Assembly: GCF_001816125.1 (NCBI RefSeq)
Contig: NZ_MDZA01000177.1
Coordinates: forward strand, 1 to 45,981
Reading direction: 5' to 3'
DNA: 45,981 nucleotides
Origin: Hymenobacter coccineus
GTDB taxonomy: Bacteria; Bacteroidota; Bacteroidia; Cytophagales; Hymenobacteraceae
Shown: one piece after another, positions 42,191 through 45,981 of the stretch
Layout: every line of letters starts with the position of its first letter
How positions within the stretch are numbered: the first letter of the stretch is position 1
The notes under the pieces: generated by a model
Seen by the model: only the letters and a program-made list of their open reading frames with translations
The model's database searches: none
Told to the model about the DNA's origin: nothing
Translations under genes and position numbers: made by a program

Positions 42191-42766
42191 ATGATTCGCT
42201 ATTTATTATTTTGTTTGCTTTTGGTGTCGGGACTTTGTTGTTCTGCCCAATCGCAAAAGCCTCTGCCGCCAGGTTATTTGCAGTGGAGTGCCACCAGACG
42301 TTTACAGGCCAGCGACTTCCAACTAAGGGTACGCTCGCACAATAATTTAAACCAAGGAGTGGGTAATCTGGGTATTGAAATCAATAGGGGCATCGCGGAC
42401 CTATTTGGTAAAAATGCTAACCGCACGGTACAAAACCTGTTTCAACGAACCGGCTCTTATCTCGACTCGACCGACCGCATGAGCACAGCGTGCCAAGTTC
42501 GCTACATGCAGACGCTTTGGGACATTAACGAGGTTGCGGCTCGGCGGCTGCGGCAACAATTGCGGGCTAACGCCAAACGCATCATTCTTATAGGAAAGCC
42601 AGACGTCAACGACTTGCTCCGGGTTACTTGGGAAGCCGCTAACCAAAGACACATTCAATACGCCGACGAAACCAAGTATGGCCTGTTCTTGGACAAACAA
42701 GCAGGCTGGGAGAAACAATTGACCGCCGAACTGGCGGAGTTAGCAACCTTTGCCGTACCAGATTAG
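42191..42766 (+). CDS. Secreted protein of unknown function
   Basis: A 191-residue protein with a signal peptide (MIRYLLFCLLLVSGLCCSAQ). The mature part is helix-rich and begins LQWSATRRLQASDFQLRV, similar in style to exported Bacteroidota proteins that start with a tryptophan-containing strand. Conserved-looking charged helices follow (TACQVRYMQTLWDINEVAAR, KQLTAELAEL). No catalytic motif is evident. The stop overlaps the start of a decayed GNAT fragment by about four bases. Base composition is less GC-rich than the flanking genes. Confidence 0.65.
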   Translation: MIRYLLFCLLLVSGLCCSAQSQKPLPPGYLQWSATRRLQASDFQLRVRSHNNLNQGVGNLGIEINRGIADLFGKNANRTVQNLFQRTGSYLDSTDRMSTACQVRYMQTLWDINEVAARRLRQQLRANAKRIILIGKPDVNDLLRVTWEAANQRHIQYADETKYGLFLDKQAGWEKQLTAELAELATFAVPD

Positions 42767-42899
42767 CCCAGCCGCTTATCGTAGTAAAAGAGTCGCAACC
42801 CCGCCTGTAACGCCAGCGCAGTTTATTCAGCCCGCCAAGCGGTGGCCCAGCCTGGTAAACAGCCGCTGCGTAGCGGTATTTCCTAAGCCAACGTCTACG
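42763..42899 (-). pseudogene. Decayed fragment of a GNAT acetyltransferase
   Basis: On the minus strand one frame reads GNTATQRLFTRLGHRLAG, which matches ENAATQRLFPKLGYRFAG of the intact acetyltransferase at 43873-44388, followed by stop codons. The DNA similarity runs through to the equivalent of the last codons. Only the C-terminal 45 or so codons are left. Confidence 0.75.
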
Positions 42900-42954
42900 G
42901 GGGCCCCAGCGCCCCAAATTCGTGTGTAGCAGATGCCAACAAGGTCCCGGGGCC

Positions 42955-43677
42955 CTATCCCAGCCACTGCATTAACCCGCCCGCCACTAGGGCCCCCGTC
43001 AGGGTGTTAAGGAAATTGACGGCGTTGTTGCCGAGGTAGCCGCGCCGCTCCAGGGTGGCGCCCAGCACCGAGTCGGCTAGGTTGCCGGCCGTGCCCGCCA
43101 CCAGCAGCCACCCAAACGCGGGGCCCCAGCCGAAGCCCAGGCAGTACGCGGCCGCTAGCGCGGCGCTGCCCGCCAGTCCCAGGGCCGTGCCTTCCAGGCT
43201 CACCACGCCGTTGCGGCCCCGCGCATCGGGCTGCCCGGTGAGGATGTTGTAGTAGCGGCGGCCGTACACGTTGCCCAGTTCCGAGGCCAGCGTGTCGGCC
43301 GCGGCGGCGGCAAAGCTGCCAGCCAGCATCAGGTGGGCCAGCGGCGCGTGGGGCGGCAGTTGCCAGGCCAGCAGGCCCAGTAGGCCCGCCACACCGGCGT
43401 TGGCTACCACCTGGCCGGCCGTGCGGCGGCCCCGGTTTTCCTCAGCCAGCCCGAGGCGGCGCTTGTCGGCCACACGCCACCCCGACGCGGCGGTGCCCAG
43501 GCCAAAGAATAGCGCCAGCAGCGCCAGCCCAGTAAAGCCGCTGCCCAGGTAGATGAGCAGCCCCAGCCCACCGCCCGCCCACACGGCGGCCGTGGTCAGC
43601 TTGCCCGCCCGCGCACTGTACCCCATCCCCGCGCCGAGCAGTAGCAGCACTATACCCAAGCGTACCCAATCAGTCAT
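42955..43677 (-). CDS. DUF92 (TMEM19-like) membrane protein
   Basis: A 240-residue protein with about six hydrophobic helices. It shows the DUF92 signature region RRTAGQVVANAGVAGLL and AAADTLASELGNVYG, GRNGVVSLEGTALGLAGS and the LADSVLGATLERRGYLGNNAVNFLNT motif. A plant relative is a phytyl-phosphate kinase; bacterial function is unsettled. The ATG at 43677 (MTDWVRLG) is preferred; the longer upstream frame runs through a repeat. Confidence 0.85.
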   Translation of the reverse strand: MTDWVRLGIVLLLLGAGMGYSARAGKLTTAAVWAGGGLGLLIYLGSGFTGLALLALFFGLGTAASGWRVADKRRLGLAEENRGRRTAGQVVANAGVAGLLGLLAWQLPPHAPLAHLMLAGSFAAAAADTLASELGNVYGRRYYNILTGQPDARGRNGVVSLEGTALGLAGSAALAAAYCLGFGWGPAFGWLLVAGTAGNLADSVLGATLERRGYLGNNAVNFLNTLTGALVAGGLMQWLG

Positions 43678-43702
43678 AGCAACAAAATACGGTGGTCTAA
43701 AG

Positions 43703-43817
43703 CGGGGTGGTCCGGCGAATTGCCCAAAGGGCTTCATTGGGCCACGCTTGCTAAAAAACAGGGGCCCCGGGGCATCGCCAGCGTGGCGACGACAAAAAAA
43801 GTCGCCGGACCACCCCG
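43703..43817. repeat. Widely spaced 16-bp inverted repeat
   Basis: CGGGGTGGTCCGGCGA (43703-43718) and its exact complement (43802-43817) flank 83 bases, which contain an A-run and an inner GCCAGCGTGGCGACGAC stem. It occupies most of the spacer between the GNAT and DUF92 genes. It may be a small non-autonomous repeat or a processed leader structure. Confidence 0.6.
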
Positions 43818-43872
43818 ACTTATACCCTCCATACAAAGCCTTTAGGCGTTCGGGAACTATCCGTTACGCCGT

Positions 43873-44388
43873 TCACCCCAACCACTTCTCGTAGCAAAAG
43901 AACCGCAGCCCCGGCCGAAACGCCAGCTTGATTTCGCCCGCGAAGCGGTAGCCCAGCTTGGGAAACAGCCGCTGCGTGGCGGCGTTTTCCGAGTTGGTGT
44001 CCACGCGCAACGTGCGCAGGCCCAGGGTTTGGGCCTCGTGCTCGGCTTGGGCCAACAGGGCTCCGGCCACGCCGCGGCCCTGGGCTTCTGGGGCCACGGC
44101 GAGGCGGTGCACAACGAGGGCCGGCTCGGCGGCGTCCCAGTCAGCATCGGCGTACTCGGGGTCCTGGTCCTGGGTGAGGGCGGCGATGCCGTCTAGGGCC
44201 CCCAGGCGCTCGGCCACCCACAGGTGCTGGCGCTCGATGTCGCGCCGGAACACGGCTTCGTTAGGGTACTCGCTGATCCACTGCCGGTTGCCAGCGGCGT
44301 TCATCAGCGGCACTACGGCTTGCACCAGCGCCAGCACGGCCGGCAAGTCGGCCAGCGTGGCGCGGCGAATGGTCAAGTCCATGGTCAT
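43873..44388 (-). CDS. GNAT family N-acetyltransferase
   Basis: A 171-residue acetyl-CoA-dependent transferase. The fold's strand 4 and pyrophosphate loop occur in LVVHRLAVAPEAQGRGVAGALL (the Q/R-x-x-G-x-G/A motif), followed by LRVDTNSENAATQRLF and the last strand YRFAGEI. The substrate is unknown. The start is one base from the hemB stop, so the genes are co-transcribed. Confidence 0.93.
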   Translation of the reverse strand: MTMDLTIRRATLADLPAVLALVQAVVPLMNAAGNRQWISEYPNEAVFRRDIERQHLWVAERLGALDGIAALTQDQDPEYADADWDAAEPALVVHRLAVAPEAQGRGVAGALLAQAEHEAQTLGLRTLRVDTNSENAATQRLFPKLGYRFAGEIKLAFRPGLRFFCYEKWLG

Positions 44389-44389
44389 G

Positions 44390-45382
44390 CTAGCCCTTGC
44401 GCAGCACCTCGGCCGCTTCCTTGGCGAAGTAGGTGAGGATGGCGTCGGCCCCGGCGCGCTTGATGCTTAGCAGCACCTCCAGCATGGTGCGCTCGCCGTC
44501 CATCCAGCCGTTCAGGGCGGCCGCTTTAATCATGGCGTACTCGCCGCTCACGTTGTAGGCCGTCACGGGCAGGTTAGTGCGGTCCTTCACTTCCCGGATG
44601 ATGTCGAGGTAGCTCAGGGCGGGCTTAATCATCACCATGTCCGCGCCTTCCGTTTCGTCGAGGGCCAGCTCGCGCAGGGCCTCGCGGCGGTTGGCGGGGT
44701 TCATCTGGTAGCTTTTCTTGTCGCCTTTTTTGGGCGCCGAATCCAGCGCGTCGCGGAAGGGGCCGTAGAAGGCCGACGCGTACTTGGCCGTGTAGCTCAT
44801 GATGCTCACGTGCTGGAACGCGTTGCTGTCCAGCACATCTCGGATCCAGGCCACGCGGCCGTCCATCATGTCCGAGGGCCCGATGATGTCGGCGCCGGCG
44901 CGGGCCTGGGCCAAAGCCATCTGGCCCAGCACCTCCAGCGATGCGTCGTTGAGAATTTCGCCCGAGTCCACGTCCACCACGCCGTCGTGGCCGTCGCTGC
45001 TGTAGGGGTCCATCGCCACGTCGGTCATCAGCACCACGTCCGGAAACTGCCGCTTGATGTCGGCCACCGCCTTCAAGTACAGCCCGTCCATGTTCGCCGA
45101 TTCGCGCGCCAGCCGGTCCTTTAGGCTGTCACTTATGCTCGGAAACGGTGCGAACGACTTAATGCCCAGCTCCACGCAGCGCCCCACTTCCTCAATCACC
45201 GTGTCGGCCGAGTAGCGGTAGATGCCGGGCATGGACTTCACCTCCAGCCGCTGGCTGTGGCCTTCGATGAGGAAGAGCGGAAAGATAAAATCGTGGGCGG
45301 TGAGGCGGGTTTCCTGCACCATGTCGCGGATTACCTGCGATTTACGGTTGCGGCGGGGACGGTCGACGGGAAGAAGGGGCAT
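44390..45382 (-). CDS. hemB: Delta-aminolevulinic acid dehydratase (porphobilinogen synthase)
   Basis: A 330-residue enzyme that joins two 5-aminolevulinate molecules to make porphobilinogen in heme synthesis. The two Schiff-base lysines are present: Lys200 in SYTAKYASAFYGPFR and Lys253 in MVMIKPALSYLD. In the catalytic metal loop (about 119-135) the sequence is DVAMDPYSSDGHDG, so the zinc cysteines are replaced by Ala, Asp and Ser, predicting a magnesium- or potassium-type enzyme. The first gene of a pair with the GNAT gene. A possible TATTTTCT promoter element lies eight bases before the ATG. Confidence 0.96.
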   Translation of the reverse strand: MPLLPVDRPRRNRKSQVIRDMVQETRLTAHDFIFPLFLIEGHSQRLEVKSMPGIYRYSADTVIEEVGRCVELGIKSFAPFPSISDSLKDRLARESANMDGLYLKAVADIKRQFPDVVLMTDVAMDPYSSDGHDGVVDVDSGEILNDASLEVLGQMALAQARAGADIIGPSDMMDGRVAWIRDVLDSNAFQHVSIMSYTAKYASAFYGPFRDALDSAPKKGDKKSYQMNPANRREALRELALDETEGADMVMIKPALSYLDIIREVKDRTNLPVTAYNVSGEYAMIKAAALNGWMDGERTMLEVLLSIKRAGADAILTYFAKEAAEVLRKG

Positions 45383-45419
45383 AGAACTTCAGAAAATAGC
45401 AAAGGAGTACAACCACGCC

Positions 45420-45450
45420 GGGGCCCCGGAGGTTACGCCCCCGGGGCCCC
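45420..45450. terminator. GGGGCCCC-based hairpin between hemB and the membrane protein
   Basis: GGGGCCCCGG (45420-45429) pairs with CCGGGGCCCC (45441-45450) around an eleven-base loop. It follows the minus-strand membrane-protein gene by about 20 bases and could end its transcript before hemB. The T-run is short. Confidence 0.55.
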
Positions 45451-45473
45451 AAAGCCGTGCGCAAGCCGCTGAA

Positions 45474-45981
45474 TTAAGCCTTTTTCTTGGCTGGCTTTTT
45501 CGGGCTGAACAGCTTGTACAGCAAGTACAGCACCACCAAACCGGCCGCCGTGTAGCCCAGCGCGGTGAAAAACCCGACCCCAAAAATGAAGTTCACCAGC
45601 GCTGCCAGGCCCGCCAGCACGGCCAGCGTCACGCCGATAAAAAACAGCGCCACGCGCCCCAGCCCGTTCTCCGCAGTGCGCTGGGTATGGGCCAGGGCCC
45701 CGGCGGCCCGGCGGTGGGCCCGCAGTTGCGCCGGTACCTCCGGCGCGGCCGCCATCCGATTTAAAGGACTCAAGGCCAGCAGCTGCCGCGCCTGTACGCG
45801 CACCGGCCGGCTAAAGCCCTGGCGAGCCGGGGCCCCTGTTGCAACTGCCGTTGGGGCTGCCAGGGCCCCGGGGACAACGGCGGGCGCTGCGGCCGGGGCG
45901 GTGGTGGCTGGCGCTGCGGTAGTTGCCAGCGCTGCGGTGGGGCGCGGCCGGCGCGGGGCGCGGGGGGCGCGCCAGGGCCCC
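45474..45981 (-). CDS. Ala/Pro-rich membrane protein, 5' partial
   Basis: The frame ends at 45474 and stays open to the right window edge, so the start lies outside. The part in view has an Ala/Pro/Thr-rich low-complexity linker (45981-45830), then ARQLLALSPLNRM, two membrane helices (ALFFIGVTLAVLAGLAALVN and FFTALGYTAAGLVVLYLLYK) and a Lys-rich end (FSPKKPAKKKA). A GTG at 45803 is a possible internal start, but the open frame above it reads like protein. No function is recognised; it may be an envelope-anchored adaptor or stress protein. Confidence 0.6.
   Translation of the reverse strand, partial: GPWRAPRAPRRPRPTAALATTAAPATTAPAAAPAVVPGALAAPTAVATGAPARQGFSRPVRVQARQLLALSPLNRMAAAPEVPAQLRAHRRAAGALAHTQRTAENGLGRVALFFIGVTLAVLAGLAALVNFIFGVGFFTALGYTAAGLVVLYLLYKLFSPKKPAKKKA

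Noticed and set aside
1..45981. tRNA or rRNA genes
   Set aside because: I saw no cloverleaf with a T-loop consensus and no rRNA-like sequence while reading both strands; a covariance search would be needed to exclude them fully.

Overview
The window looks like a chromosomal segment of a pigmented, aerobic Bacteroidota bacterium close to Hymenobacter (Cytophagales). The reasons are high GC, type IX secretion sorting tails (PNP motif) on two secreted enzymes, an M56 sensor peptidase carrying TonB plug-like modules, start sites without Shine-Dalgarno sequences, a DAHP synthase fused to a C-terminal chorismate mutase, and a very high density of the palindrome GGGGCCCC. No ribosomal or marker gene is present, so the genus is an inference.

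Layout. 1-4 kb: a partial, frameshifted M56 (BlaR1-like) peptidase, a free-standing paralogue of its secreted tail, a DinB-fold protein and lysA. 4-8.9 kb (minus strand): a complete Phe/Tyr branch operon reading pheA, aminotransferase, tyrA, DAHP synthase-chorismate mutase. It is preceded by two short Phe/Tyr-rich leader peptides, each followed by its own intrinsic terminator. This looks like a tandem ribosome-mediated attenuator and is the most interesting element in the window. 9-19.5 kb: mostly secreted or envelope enzymes (M13 peptidase, GH10 xylanase with T9SS tail, pirin, Tat-exported Gfo/Idh oxidoreductase, secreted endonuclease/phosphatase-fold protein) plus an OYE-family reductase, a STAS-like protein and a pentapeptide-repeat protein.

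19.5-34.4 kb: an AT-rich polysaccharide island lacking GGGGCCCC in all but its last part. On the minus strand it reads Wza-like exporter, Wzc-like tyrosine kinase, Wzx flippase, Wzy-like polymerase and a glycosyltransferase. On the plus strand it holds a secreted beta-helix (pectate-lyase-like) T9SS protein and a GT4 glycosyltransferase. A GC-rich IS3-family element with a nonsense-broken orfB sits between the two arms. Together these genes suggest Wzy-dependent export of a surface polysaccharide with a matching secreted beta-helix enzyme.

34.4-46 kb: host-like sequence again: an outer-membrane barrel protein, a TPR protein, a frameshifted esterase, Ogt, a GH1-like glycosidase, a CDF cation transporter, an APC permease, a DUF92 membrane protein, a GNAT acetyltransferase with a decayed partial copy nearby, hemB, and the end of an Ala/Pro-rich membrane protein. 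Several imperfect palindromic intergenic repeats occur, two of them clearly one family. I saw no rRNA, tRNA or CRISPR array.
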